Made by a program: the position numbers and the translations under genes. Positions 1 through 8,596 of a DNA stretch of 34,265 nucleotides are shown here, piece after piece. Location of the stretch: contig JAGYMR010000004.1 of assembly GCA_018400515.1 (NCBI GenBank), positions 1 to 34,265 on the forward strand, given 5' to 3'. The notes beneath the pieces were generated by a model. The model had not been told where the DNA came from and searched no databases. It was given only the letters and a program-made list of their open reading frames with translations. This stretch comes from Tangfeifania sp. GTDB taxonomy: Bacteria; Bacteroidota; Bacteroidia; Bacteroidales; Prolixibacteraceae. Numbering within the stretch: the first letter of the stretch is position 1; every line of letters starts with the position of its first letter.

Positions 1-2
1 CT

Positions 3-2021
3 AGCTCTGTTTATGGGAATAATAAAAAAGTACCCCGGTGCAACGGACTGGGAGAGGTGACCGAAATCGATATTGATAAGATTGTTCCCGATAAGAATAA
101 GAGCATTGCCAAAGGGGGTATCGCTCCCCTGGGATCTTACCGGAATTCCCTTATTTTCTGGCAAATTGAGGCCCTGGGGGATAAATATGGTTTTACGCTG
201 AAAACCCCGTTGAAAAATTTTTCAACCGGGGCGCTGAATGCCGTTCTGTTTGGCACCAGTGAGCGGATCCAGTTAAAAAATACGCCCCTGGGAAACAGCC
301 TGAATTACATGATGAGTTACGACGGGGTGGTCAAGTACATCGATAGCCAGCGGGAGGATAATCCCTCTAAGAAAGCACAGAAATGGGCTAATCAGTTTGT
401 GAAAAAATCGGTTTGCCCCGAATGCCACGGGATGCGTTTGAAAAAAGAGTCGTTGCATTTCAAGCTGGACGGGAAAAATATTTCAGAACTTGCGCAGATG
501 GATCTGAATGAGCTGGGGGAGTGGTTCCGGACACTGGAGGAACGGCTCACGGAGCGGCAGCGAAAGATCGGTCATGAGGTGATCAAGGAGATCGGCGACC
601 GGCTGGGATTTATGCTGGGGGTGGGATTGGAATACCTTTCCCTTGACCGTCCCGCTAAAAGTTTGTCGGGAGGAGAATCGCAACGCATCCGCCTGGCCAC
701 CCAGATCGGTTCTCAGTTGGTGAATGTGCTTTATATCCTTGATGAACCAAGCATTGGGCTCCATCACCGCGATAACCTGAAACTGATTCATGCCCTTGAG
801 CAGTTACGCGATTCGGGCAACTCCATTATTGTGGTGGAGCATGACAAGGATACCATGCTGCATGCCGACTGGCTTATTGATATGGGACCTCATGCCGGAA
901 GGCACGGGGGAGAGGTGGTTGCGGCCGGGAAACCGGAACAGGTGCTGGAAACGAGAACCCTCACTTCGGATTACCTGAATAACATCCGGCAGATTGCGGT
1001 TCCTTCCACCCGCCGGAAAGGGAGCGGGAAATTTTTAAAGATGACGGGATGCCGGGGCAATAACCTGAAAAATCTGACGGTCGACATTCCACTCGGGAAA
1101 CTCATTTGTGTGACCGGGGTCTCGGGAAGCGGCAAGTCAACCCTGATCAATGATACCCTGCAACCCATCCTGAGCCAGCACTTTTATAAGTCCGTACAGG
1201 ACCCATTGCCCTACCAAACCGTGGAGGGACTGGAGCATGTCGATAAGGTGGTCCGGGTCGATCAGTCGCCCATAGGCCGCACACCCCGCTCTAACCCGGT
1301 AACCTATACCGGGGTGTTTTCGGATATCCGCAGCCTGTTTGCCCAACTTCCGGAAGCGAAGATCCGGGGATACAAACCGGGCCGGTTTTCATTCAACGTT
1401 AAGGGAGGACGGTGTGAAGCGTGTCAGGGCGGCGGGGTTAAGCTTATTGAGATGAATTTTCTGCCCGATGTTTATGTCCATTGCGATAAATGCAACGGGA
1501 AAAGATACAATCGCGAAACCCTGGAGGTCAGGTATAAAGGAAAATCCATCAGCGATGTGCTGGAAATGACCATTAATGAGGGAGTGGAATTCTTTGAAAG
1601 CATCCCCTCCATTGTTGCGAAACTCAGAACCCTGCAGGAAGTGGGATTGGGCTACATCACGCTGGGACAATCATCAACTACCTTGTCGGGCGGCGAATCA
1701 CAACGGGTCAAGCTTGCGGCTGAACTCGCCAAACGGGATACCGGGAAAACCCTGTACATTCTGGATGAACCCACAACCGGCCTGCATTTTGAAGATATCC
1801 GGGTACTGCTCGAAGTGTTGAACAAGCTGGTAAACAAGGGAAATACCGTCATTGTCATCGAGCACAATATGGATGTGATAAAAGTGGCTGACCATATCAT
1901 TGATCTGGGGCCCGATGGGGGCAAAAACGGCGGGGAGGTCCTTTGTACGGGAACGCCCGAAACAGTGGCGATGCATGAAAAATCCTATACCGCCAGATTT
2001 TTGCGGGAGGAAATTTCCTGA
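3..2021 (+). CDS. uvrA: UvrABC system protein A, 5'-truncated by window edge
   Basis: UvrA is the ATP-binding damage-recognition subunit of nucleotide excision repair, a cytoplasmic dimer that loads UvrB. About 672 codons are visible of a protein usually near 940; the first ABC Walker A region lies outside the window. Seen in order: an R-C-N-G-L-G zinc-knuckle piece at bases 36-53, a CPEC zinc pair near base 415, the first ABC signature LSGGESQR near 662 with Walker B and LDEPSIGL after it, the second Walker A GVSGSGKST near 1117, the second zinc module (CEAC and CDKC, 1415-1495), and the second signature LSGGESQR with LDEPTTGL near 1685-1785. The frame is open from base 3, but the first ten codons do not resemble UvrA and the first zinc cysteine is missing, so homology really starts near base 33. 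The identity is secure; whether it is UvrA1 or a paralogue cannot be decided. Confidence 0.96.
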   Translation, partial: SSVYGNNKKVPRCNGLGEVTEIDIDKIVPDKNKSIAKGGIAPLGSYRNSLIFWQIEALGDKYGFTLKTPLKNFSTGALNAVLFGTSERIQLKNTPLGNSLNYMMSYDGVVKYIDSQREDNPSKKAQKWANQFVKKSVCPECHGMRLKKESLHFKLDGKNISELAQMDLNELGEWFRTLEERLTERQRKIGHEVIKEIGDRLGFMLGVGLEYLSLDRPAKSLSGGESQRIRLATQIGSQLVNVLYILDEPSIGLHHRDNLKLIHALEQLRDSGNSIIVVEHDKDTMLHADWLIDMGPHAGRHGGEVVAAGKPEQVLETRTLTSDYLNNIRQIAVPSTRRKGSGKFLKMTGCRGNNLKNLTVDIPLGKLICVTGVSGSGKSTLINDTLQPILSQHFYKSVQDPLPYQTVEGLEHVDKVVRVDQSPIGRTPRSNPVTYTGVFSDIRSLFAQLPEAKIRGYKPGRFSFNVKGGRCEACQGGGVKLIEMNFLPDVYVHCDKCNGKRYNRETLEVRYKGKSISDVLEMTINEGVEFFESIPSIVAKLRTLQEVGLGYITLGQSSTTLSGGESQRVKLAAELAKRDTGKTLYILDEPTTGLHFEDIRVLLEVLNKLVNKGNTVIVIEHNMDVIKVADHIIDLGPDGGKNGGEVLCTGTPETVAMHEKSYTARFLREEIS

Positions 2022-2061
2022 GGCGGGAATAAAATTTCGATTGATGCGTTTATATGTTTAT

Positions 2062-2100
2062 AAAACGGGATTATTCCAAATGATTCAGGATACCCGTTTT
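2062..2100 (+). terminator. Possible terminator hairpin after uvrA
   Basis: AAAACGGG at 2062-2069 pairs perfectly with CCCGTTTT at 2093-2100 across a 23-nt loop, and the 3' arm runs into a short T stretch. It lies 41 nt after the uvrA stop and before the next gene. The long loop and short U-tract make it a weak candidate. Confidence 0.35.
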
Positions 2101-2149
2101 TGTCCTAACCCATCACCAGGATAATTAAAGAATCCAAAATACTCTTTTT

Positions 2150-3157
2150 ATGCGATTCATTTCCAAATTTTTCTTCCCTTTTTTTCTTCCCTTTTTTTTA
2201 TTGGTTTTTGTTTTTTACCACAAAGTTTATGGACTTTCTCCCGGTGAGCAGGAACCGGTCAAAGTGATCCTGGACACGGACCTGGATTCCGATGTGGATG
2301 ATGTGGGAGCTTTGGCCATGTTGTTAAATCTTCACGAAGTCTGCAGGATCGAACTGGCAGGTGTTGTTGTTACAAGCGATGACCCGTGGGCCCCCGTATG
2401 CGCTGCATCCATAAATGCTTTTTTCGGATATCCTGACATCCCCGTGGGATTTCTGAAAAACCAGGAGGAGCTGAACAATCATTCCCGGTATACCAGACAG
2501 ATTGCGGCTGAGTTTCCCTCCGGAATGAATTCCTGGAAAGAGGCAGAAGATGCTGTGAAATTGTACCGCCGCATCCTGGCGGAAAACCGGGGTGAGCCGG
2601 TGGTAATACTGACCATTGGCCATTTGAGCAGTTTGCAGGGGCTGCTCCGGTCGGCGGCGGATGGGATTTCACCCCTGAACGGAGCGGACCTGGTGAAGGA
2701 GAAGGTAAAAAAATGGGTGTGCATGGGCGGGCACTTTCCAAAGGGTAAAGAGGCCAATTTTTACCGTCCGGATCCCCGGTCGACCAATTATTGTGTGGAC
2801 CACTGGGAAAAAGATGTTGTTTTTTGCGGATGGGAGGTTGGAAATCAGATCATCACCGGCGGGAACTGGCTGAAAGAGCAACTTTCACCCGAACATCCGG
2901 TTTATCGCGGATATGAACTGTATAACGGATTTTCAGGTCGGCAGAGCTGGGATCAGATCGCTGTACTTCAGCTGATCCCGGAAGGAAAGGCTTTTTTCTC
3001 TTCTGTCAGGGGGCACTGCAGGGTAGCACCTGATGGCAGCAATACCTGGGAGGATGATGAAACAGGGCCACACCGGTATGTATTCATAAAACCTTCGGTT
3101 AAAACCGGACAAATTCGTAATTTTACCGACAGGTTAATGGCCGGCTTGTATGAATAA
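2150..3157 (+). CDS. Exported nucleoside hydrolase (inosine/uridine-preferring hydrolase family)
   Basis: Proteins of this family hydrolyse the N-glycosidic bond of ribonucleosides, releasing free base and ribose. The 335-residue product starts with a strongly hydrophobic signal peptide (about residues 1-28), so it should work in the periplasm. The calcium-binding aspartate cluster is clear as DTDLDSDVDD at residues 42-51, the longer form of the classical DTDxxxDD motif. A glycine-rich GGHFP segment lies mid-protein, and a conserved late aspartate sits in SWDQIAVLQ near the C-terminus. The ATG at 2150 gives the complete signal peptide. It ends 49 nt before the nucleoside kinase, on the same strand, which suggests a salvage link, although their substrates cannot be read from the sequence. 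Nucleoside preference is not predictable. Confidence 0.85.
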   Translation: MRFISKFFFPFFLPFFLLVFVFYHKVYGLSPGEQEPVKVILDTDLDSDVDDVGALAMLLNLHEVCRIELAGVVVTSDDPWAPVCAASINAFFGYPDIPVGFLKNQEELNNHSRYTRQIAAEFPSGMNSWKEAEDAVKLYRRILAENRGEPVVILTIGHLSSLQGLLRSAADGISPLNGADLVKEKVKKWVCMGGHFPKGKEANFYRPDPRSTNYCVDHWEKDVVFCGWEVGNQIITGGNWLKEQLSPEHPVYRGYELYNGFSGRQSWDQIAVLQLIPEGKAFFSSVRGHCRVAPDGSNTWEDDETGPHRYVFIKPSVKTGQIRNFTDRLMAGLYE

Positions 3158-3206
3158 CCGGACCGGCTTATTGATATAATCCAGCAATTTGCTCAACCAA
3201 AAGAAC

Positions 3207-4871
3207 ATGAAGAATATTGAAATCTTTTGCCACAATACCCGTTCAAAGCATACCTACCCCATGGGTACATCCCTGCTTGAGATCAGCCGTGACCTCAATA
3301 TTCAGTTGAAAAACAGGGTCTGCGGAGCCATTGTGAACCATCAGGTACGGGAACTTTCATTTTGCCTTGTGAAAACCAAGCAGGTGGAGTTTTTTGATAT
3401 TTCGCATCCGGATGGAATCCGCATGTATATCCGGAGCCTTATTTTTGCATTTCATGTGGCGCTGAAAGCTGTCTACCCCCATGTCTCCCTGCGCATTCAG
3501 AAAGGGATCTCCAACGGATATTTTTGTGAGCTCACCGGTTTTGGCAGAGAGATTACCCAACCCGATATTGACCTGATAAAAACAGAGATCCGGAAATTGA
3601 TTGCCCGGGACATTCCTTTTGTTAAGGAGGGATTGCTTACTGAGGCGGCGATTGAACATTTGCAGCAAGAGGGACTCCTGGAGAAAGCCCGGCTTTTTGA
3701 GCAACAGGGACACCTGTTTTCGAGCCTTTATTTTCTGGGAGATCTGGGAAATTATTTTTACGGACACCTGCTTCCCTCCACTGGCTATATTTCCACTTTT
3801 GATCTGGAAAAATATTTCGACGGATTGTTGCTGAAAATACCCGATCCCGAAAATTTAGATGAACTGCAGGAAGCTCCTGAGCAAAAGAAACTGTTTCATA
3901 TTTATGAGGAACACAAGGACTGGGCACAGCTGTTAAATGTTTCGACCATCAGTCACCTCAATGACTTTACCCTTAAAAGACAGGGCGGGGATATCATTAA
4001 GATTGCCGAGGCATTGCATGAAAAAAAGATTGCTGAAATTGCCAACCGGATTTATGAACGAAACGGGGATGTAAAAGTGATTCTGGTGGCCGGTCCGTCG
4101 GCTTCCGGGAAAACCACTTTCAGCAAGCGGCTGGGGGTACAGCTTGCGGTGAACGGGTTGCGGCCCTACCAGATTTCGCTCGATAACTATTTTGTCGACC
4201 GGGAACATACCCCGCGCGACGAACACGGCAATTATGATTTTGAAGCCATTGGGGCCATTGATATTGCTTTTTTTAACGAACAACTGCTGGACCTGCTTGG
4301 ACGAAAAGAGGTGCAGTTACCGCAGTTCGATTTTCACCGCGGAAAGCGGTATATGAACGGGGACCGGATGCGGCTGAGTGAGGGGGATGTGCTGATCATC
4401 GAGGGCATTCACGGGATGAATCCCCGCCTCATTCCCGAAATCCGGGAGGAAAAAATTTACCGGATTTTCATTTCCGTACTTACACAGATATCCTTTGATG
4501 AACATACCCACATTTCAACCTCCGATAACCGGCTCATCCGGCGCATTATCCGCGACAGCAAGTACCGGGGGTACGGAGCGGCCGAAACCATCAAGCGCTG
4601 GCCTTCGGTGCGGCGCGGTGAAGAGCGAAACATCTTTCCTTATCAGGAAAATGCCGAAGTGATGTTTAATTCGGCCACCCTCTATGAACTGGCGGTGCTG
4701 AAAAAATACGCCGATCCCTTGCTGAAGCAGGTGCTTGAAAATCAGTTGGAATATGCCGAGTCCTCCAGACTCCTTAAATTTCTTTCCTATTTTAAACCCC
4801 TTGACGATGGAGAAATACCCCCAACTTCTCTCCTGCGGGAGTTCCTTGGAGGAAGCAGCTTCCTTTACTGA
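3207..4871 (+). CDS. Nucleoside (uridine) kinase with threonyl-tRNA-synthetase-like N-terminus
   Basis: The C-terminal half is a phosphoribulokinase/uridine kinase P-loop domain that would phosphorylate a nucleoside such as uridine or cytidine in the cytoplasm. The Walker A is GPSASGKTT at residues 296-304, followed by a LDNYFVDRE-type segment and an LIIEGIHGMNP strand. Residues about 1-60 resemble a TGS domain, and about 60-230 resemble the second additional (editing) domain of threonyl-tRNA synthetase, including NGYF and LLPSTGYI segments. The synthetase HxxxH motif is replaced by R76-S-L-I-F80 and the later Cys of the CxxxH pair appears lost, so editing chemistry is unlikely. I chose the ATG at 3207 (554 residues); a TTG at 3189 would add six residues. 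The same architecture is known in Bacteroidota proteins annotated as nucleoside kinase. The exact substrate is inference. Confidence 0.88.
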   Translation: MKNIEIFCHNTRSKHTYPMGTSLLEISRDLNIQLKNRVCGAIVNHQVRELSFCLVKTKQVEFFDISHPDGIRMYIRSLIFAFHVALKAVYPHVSLRIQKGISNGYFCELTGFGREITQPDIDLIKTEIRKLIARDIPFVKEGLLTEAAIEHLQQEGLLEKARLFEQQGHLFSSLYFLGDLGNYFYGHLLPSTGYISTFDLEKYFDGLLLKIPDPENLDELQEAPEQKKLFHIYEEHKDWAQLLNVSTISHLNDFTLKRQGGDIIKIAEALHEKKIAEIANRIYERNGDVKVILVAGPSASGKTTFSKRLGVQLAVNGLRPYQISLDNYFVDREHTPRDEHGNYDFEAIGAIDIAFFNEQLLDLLGRKEVQLPQFDFHRGKRYMNGDRMRLSEGDVLIIEGIHGMNPRLIPEIREEKIYRIFISVLTQISFDEHTHISTSDNRLIRRIIRDSKYRGYGAAETIKRWPSVRRGEERNIFPYQENAEVMFNSATLYELAVLKKYADPLLKQVLENQLEYAESSRLLKFLSYFKPLDDGEIPPTSLLREFLGGSSFLY

Positions 4872-4922
4872 TGCATCTTTCTTCCGTAATTTCTTTTGGT
4901 ACGAAAACTTACATTTTTTCCA

Positions 4923-5795
4923 ATGAAGCAAAAAAATACCATTTCAATCATTGTGATGCTCATCGCCCTCGTTTCAGCAGTGACCACATCTTTCGGGATC
5001 TTTTCCGCTCAGGGTGAGGGGGCTTATTCGTATGAATCCATCCGGGGACAGGTCGTGGATATCTATGGGAAGGGGGTTTATCAGCACATGTCGGCAGATG
5101 TCGCTATTCAGGGAATTGCCCAGGATTTTGTTACATTGTTTATAGGAATTCCTCTTTTGCTGGTAGCACTTATCGGATTCCGCAGAAAATCCATCCGGGC
5201 TCATTTTTTATTAAGTGGAATTCTGGGGTATTTCCTGGTTACCTTTTTATTCTATACCGCCATGGCAATGTATAATTTTATGTTCCTGGGATATGTTTTG
5301 TTGTTGGGATTATCATTTTTCGGATTGTTCCTTTCGCTTTGGTCTTTTGATATTTTAAGGGTGCCGGAGTTTTTTTCCCATAAGGCACCGTGTAAATTTA
5401 CAGGTTGGTTTCTTATTGTCAATTCCATTCTGATCGGATTTCTTTGGTTAAGCATGGTAATTCCGCCCCTGATCGATGGAACCATTTTTCCGGTTGAACT
5501 CCAGCATTACACCACCCTCATTGTCCAGGGATTTGATCTTGGTTTATTATTACCTCTTTCTTTTGTTGCCGGCTTTTTACTTCTTAATAAGAAGCCAGCC
5601 GGACTTCTTTTCGGAACAGTTTACATTGTTTTTCTTTCATTGTTAATGACGGCATTGACCGCCAAAATCATTGCAATGGCCATTAATGGGGTGAATGTTA
5701 TTCCTGTCATATTTATTATTCCAACAATAAACATTATAACAATTGTATGTGCGTGGCTGATGATCCGGCATATCCATGTCAAAATGGAGGCATGA
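4923..5795 (+). CDS. Uncharacterised polytopic membrane protein with a conserved loop motif
   Basis: No function is recognised. The 290-residue protein has about eight hydrophobic segments (roughly residues 8-28, 68-87, 93-115, 118-140, 161-180, 200-222, 226-250, 258-282), so it is an inner-membrane protein. Between the first two segments a polar loop holds RGQVVDIYGKGVY (41-53) and QGIAQDFVTL (63-72). This loop pattern, ending in a Gly-rich entry to the second helix, resembles one I associate with a widespread family of hypothetical membrane proteins, and it is the likeliest functional site. The ATG at 4923 is preferred to a TTG at 4896 because it sits directly before the first hydrophobic helix. 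The gene follows the kinase by 51 nt on the same strand and converges on the serine hydrolase gene 21 nt downstream. Confidence 0.8.
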   Translation: MKQKNTISIIVMLIALVSAVTTSFGIFSAQGEGAYSYESIRGQVVDIYGKGVYQHMSADVAIQGIAQDFVTLFIGIPLLLVALIGFRRKSIRAHFLLSGILGYFLVTFLFYTAMAMYNFMFLGYVLLLGLSFFGLFLSLWSFDILRVPEFFSHKAPCKFTGWFLIVNSILIGFLWLSMVIPPLIDGTIFPVELQHYTTLIVQGFDLGLLLPLSFVAGFLLLNKKPAGLLFGTVYIVFLSLLMTALTAKIIAMAINGVNVIPVIFIIPTINIITIVCAWLMIRHIHVKMEA

Positions 5796-5816
5796 AACGG
5801 GCATGGCCTTTCTTAT

Positions 5817-7109
5817 TCAACTTCCTGAGGGATTGGGCCATTTCTTGAGTCTGGAAGGGGGATCTTTTTTTCCCGGTTTTTGGGTCAGGAGCTGCCGTTG
5901 ATCTGTTGTTTCAAAAAGGAAATCAAGAAACCGGGGAACTGTTTTTGAGGCTGTTTTGTTGGGAGCGTTGGTCAGGTAAACAATCCCTGTATGCTCTTTT
6001 TCACACAAAGCAATTTCTGCTTTGTATCCCTGAACATATCCGCCATGATAAGCAACTTTACGGCCCTTGTACCCGATAATCCGCCACCCGATGGCATATT
6101 GTTTTGAATCCACCCCTTCCCAGTGGTTAAGGTACCGGCGGGATAAAGGAGAAATCACCTGGGGAGTGAATACCGCCTGGCGGATCTCTTTGTCCACTCC
6201 CGCGGGTTCATCCTTTAAAAGGGCCTGTAAAAAGCGGGCCATGTCGGAAATGCTGGCATTCACTCCGGCTGCCGGAGCAGTGCTGTAGTACCGGTCATTT
6301 AACCGCAGGGGCCAGTATTTCCCTTTTCCGCGGACATGGGGGAAGGCTTTGTTGTCGCTTGATTGGAACGAATGAAAATCGGTGGAGGCATCGTTCATGC
6401 CAAAGGGCAGAAAAACTTTTTCCCGGACCTGTTCCCCGTAGTTTTTGGAGGTCTTAACCGTCAGGATGGTATCGATCAGGCTGAACATGACGTTCTGGTA
6501 GCTGTAGATCTCTCCGGGGCGGGCTGAAAGATCCACTTCATCAAGTACTTGCATAATGTTCCGGACGGGAACTTTCCCTTCAACCATGTTGTCATAGGCA
6601 TGTGGTATCAGTCCGGAGGTGTGGCTTAAAAGGTTGCGGATGGTAAGTCCGGAGGTGCTTTCCGGACTTTTAAGCCGGAAGCCGGGGAGGTAGTCGATCA
6701 CTTTGTCATCGAGCCGGAGGGTTTGTTCATCTTCCAGAATGCCTGCCAGCACACCGGTGATGGTTTTGGAGACCGAAGCCAACCGGAAAATTGTATGGTT
6801 GTCAATGGAGTCACATGTGCCTGCTTTTTTTACCCCGAAGTTTTTCAGGAGGGCCACCCGGTTTTTATACACGACAGCAACGGCAGCCCCGACGGTTCCT
6901 GAATTTTTTATTTCCCGGGTCAGCCACCGGTCATATTCTTTTATGACCCCTTCAATTTCGGGAGGCAGGGGTGGTTCTGGCGTAACAGGCTGAAATTTGG
7001 TTTCTTGTTCGTTTTCAGGGCCGGGGGAAGATGAAATATGCTGGTTTTTTAAAACCAGGAGAACAAGTAATAGAGTGATCAGTAAAAGAAAAGTGATTCT
7101 TTGTTTCAT
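5817..7109 (-). CDS. Serine hydrolase, class C beta-lactamase / D-Ala-D-Ala peptidase fold
   Basis: This family covers penicillin-binding peptidases, esterases and beta-lactamases acting outside the cytoplasm; the true substrate is not predictable. All three catalytic motifs are present: S112-V-S-K115 (SxxK nucleophile and base), Y204-Q-N206 (YxN), and H355-G-G (the KTG/HxG equivalent). The N-terminus has a Lys/Arg start and a hydrophobic run (about residues 5-20) that serves as signal peptide or anchor, then a Pro-rich linker (about 28-52). At 430 residues it is a little longer than AmpC because of the linker and a C-terminal tail. The gene follows the DUF6544-like gene on the same strand after 199 nt; the only -7-like sequence there is an imperfect TATTTTCG at 7262-7269. 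A resistance role should not be assumed. Confidence 0.88.
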   Translation of the reverse strand: MKQRITFLLLITLLLVLLVLKNQHISSSPGPENEQETKFQPVTPEPPLPPEIEGVIKEYDRWLTREIKNSGTVGAAVAVVYKNRVALLKNFGVKKAGTCDSIDNHTIFRLASVSKTITGVLAGILEDEQTLRLDDKVIDYLPGFRLKSPESTSGLTIRNLLSHTSGLIPHAYDNMVEGKVPVRNIMQVLDEVDLSARPGEIYSYQNVMFSLIDTILTVKTSKNYGEQVREKVFLPFGMNDASTDFHSFQSSDNKAFPHVRGKGKYWPLRLNDRYYSTAPAAGVNASISDMARFLQALLKDEPAGVDKEIRQAVFTPQVISPLSRRYLNHWEGVDSKQYAIGWRIIGYKGRKVAYHGGYVQGYKAEIALCEKEHTGIVYLTNAPNKTASKTVPRFLDFLFETTDQRQLLTQKPGKKDPPSRLKKWPNPSGS

Positions 7110-7308
7110 TCGTTTCTTTTTAAAACTTTCGTTGAAGATTCAGGCAACCCGTATGGAAAATAATCCGGCTCTTTTGCGATCGCTGATTGCCCTACTTGTT
7201 TCATTCATTCCCTGTTTTTTTCTCCTTGATAACGGGAACCCTGATTTATTTAAATAAAGTGCGAAAATAGAAAATATACGATGAATATGGAAAAGCTGCA
7301 GGTTTTTT

Positions 7309-8412
7309 TTAGCGGGTCAGTGCAGGATAGTAATCGATTTTGGTTATTTCCATGTCGAGCCAGGTCCATGGGCCCTCTTCCAGGATCCAGGTCGACTCCA
7401 GTTTAAATGGGATGCGAAGGCCGTTGATCGCTTTGGTTTCTTTAACTGTGATGATCCATTGGTGGCGCTCCGCACCGGCTTCATTTCCCTTGTAACGGAG
7501 GGCGGTAAATTTTTTCAGATCCCCCGTTTCGCTGAAGAAAAATGTTCCGGATCCTTTGGTGCCTCCCACAGTCAGGGATGCCCGGGCCGTAAGGGAGTCA
7601 ACCGTTTCCCAGCGGATACCGGGGTGGACAGCAGCTGTGGGAAACCAAACGATCTCCCCGAGAAACCGTTGCAGGCTCCCTTCGTCGATTTTATCGCCTG
7701 TCTCCTTTACGATGTTGACAAGGGAATTCATTTTGATCTGCATTTCACCCGACCCCCCGGTAAATTTGTCCCTTCCTTTAATGCGGGCCAGCGGGGACAT
7801 TTTCAGGTTGACCGTCCAGGAAAAAGCCGGAGGATTTACGGTGAAAAACTGTTCTGCTTCCGCATCGTACCAGTCGTTTTGTTCCGGCTTAAGCTTCAAT
7901 TGTGCTTTTTGTTTTAAGCGGACGGTGCTTATTTTTTCCGTTCCTGCTTCCACACCGGATGCTGTCAGCCATTTTTTTACCGGTTCCGGAAGGTTGTCCA
8001 GCTCTTCCTGGGTTATCGCATGGTTCTTAAAGGACTTCACGCGCCCGGCCATCGCTTCCCGTTCATTCCGGATCTTTTGACTGAATGCGTGACCGGAGAA
8101 AGCCATGACGACTGCTATCAGAATTATTACATTGGGAAGGGTGCCCCAGCGGGCATCGCTCCAGAAAAATATTACAAGAAACTGCGAAAGGGCAACAGCG
8201 GCAAAACCAATAATCCACCAATGGCTGAATCTGAGCCAGAAGGCAACGGCTATAAAAAGGAGCATGAGGAAAGCCACCAGCCACAATACCCCCATGGGCC
8301 GGGAAACAGGCAGGGAGAGTTCTTTCATTTCAGCAATTCCAAATGCCTTAAAAAATCCAAAAAGGTGGATAAATGCATGAATGAATGTCAGAAGGATAAT
8401 GATCAGTCTCAT
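7309..8412 (-). CDS. DUF6544-like membrane protein of unknown function
   Basis: The 367-residue protein has four N-terminal hydrophobic segments (about residues 1-20, 40-60, 66-84, 92-107), then a soluble domain of about 250 residues. That domain contains LPEPVKKWLTASG near 141-153, a stretch of alternating beta-strand-like segments and the pattern GEIVWFPTA near 250-258. The LPEPVxrwl start and the LxExxWxPxA segment are characteristic of proteins grouped as DUF6544 (formerly DUF6920), whose role is unknown. The ATG at 8412 follows a good Bacteroidota promoter by about 24 nt, which supports the start. It is divergent from the methyltransferase gene. The family call comes from memory of the motif pattern and is moderately sure; membrane attachment is clear. 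Confidence 0.72.
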   Translation of the reverse strand: MRLIIILLTFIHAFIHLFGFFKAFGIAEMKELSLPVSRPMGVLWLVAFLMLLFIAVAFWLRFSHWWIIGFAAVALSQFLVIFFWSDARWGTLPNVIILIAVVMAFSGHAFSQKIRNEREAMAGRVKSFKNHAITQEELDNLPEPVKKWLTASGVEAGTEKISTVRLKQKAQLKLKPEQNDWYDAEAEQFFTVNPPAFSWTVNLKMSPLARIKGRDKFTGGSGEMQIKMNSLVNIVKETGDKIDEGSLQRFLGEIVWFPTAAVHPGIRWETVDSLTARASLTVGGTKGSGTFFFSETGDLKKFTALRYKGNEAGAERHQWIITVKETKAINGLRIPFKLESTWILEEGPWTWLDMEITKIDYYPALTR

Positions 8413-8440
8413 AGGGTGAATGCTTTGTTCTCTTTTATTG

Positions 8441-8469
8441 CAAAAATAGAATTTTCTTTATGATTCAAA
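8441..8469 (-). promoter_or_regulatory. Bacteroidota-type promoter for the DUF6544-like gene
   Basis: On the minus strand TATTTTTG (8448-8441) matches the TAnnTTTG -7 element exactly, and TTTG (8469-8466) lies 17 nt upstream as the -33 element. Predicted transcription start is near 8436, about 24 nt before the ATG. It is the most complete two-element promoter I see in the window. Confidence 0.6.
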
Positions 8470-8596
8470 CCGCCTTCCGGAGTGGTTTGTCCCATTTTTT
8501 TTATCTTTAGGCAAAATGAAAAGAGGAATCAGAAAGCTTCCCAATTTTTCGGAATTTAAATAGTTCGTTATAAATATTTATTCAAATTTTATTCAT

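Noticed and set aside
7556..8080. 174-codon plus-strand frame opposite the DUF6544-like gene
   Set aside because: Antisense, no recognisable features, while the minus strand has membrane helices and a promoter.
8517..8564. 15-codon frame in the methyltransferase leader
   Set aside because: It follows an imperfect -7-like element (TATCTTTA, 8502-8509), but such short frames occur by chance and nothing suggests a leader peptide.
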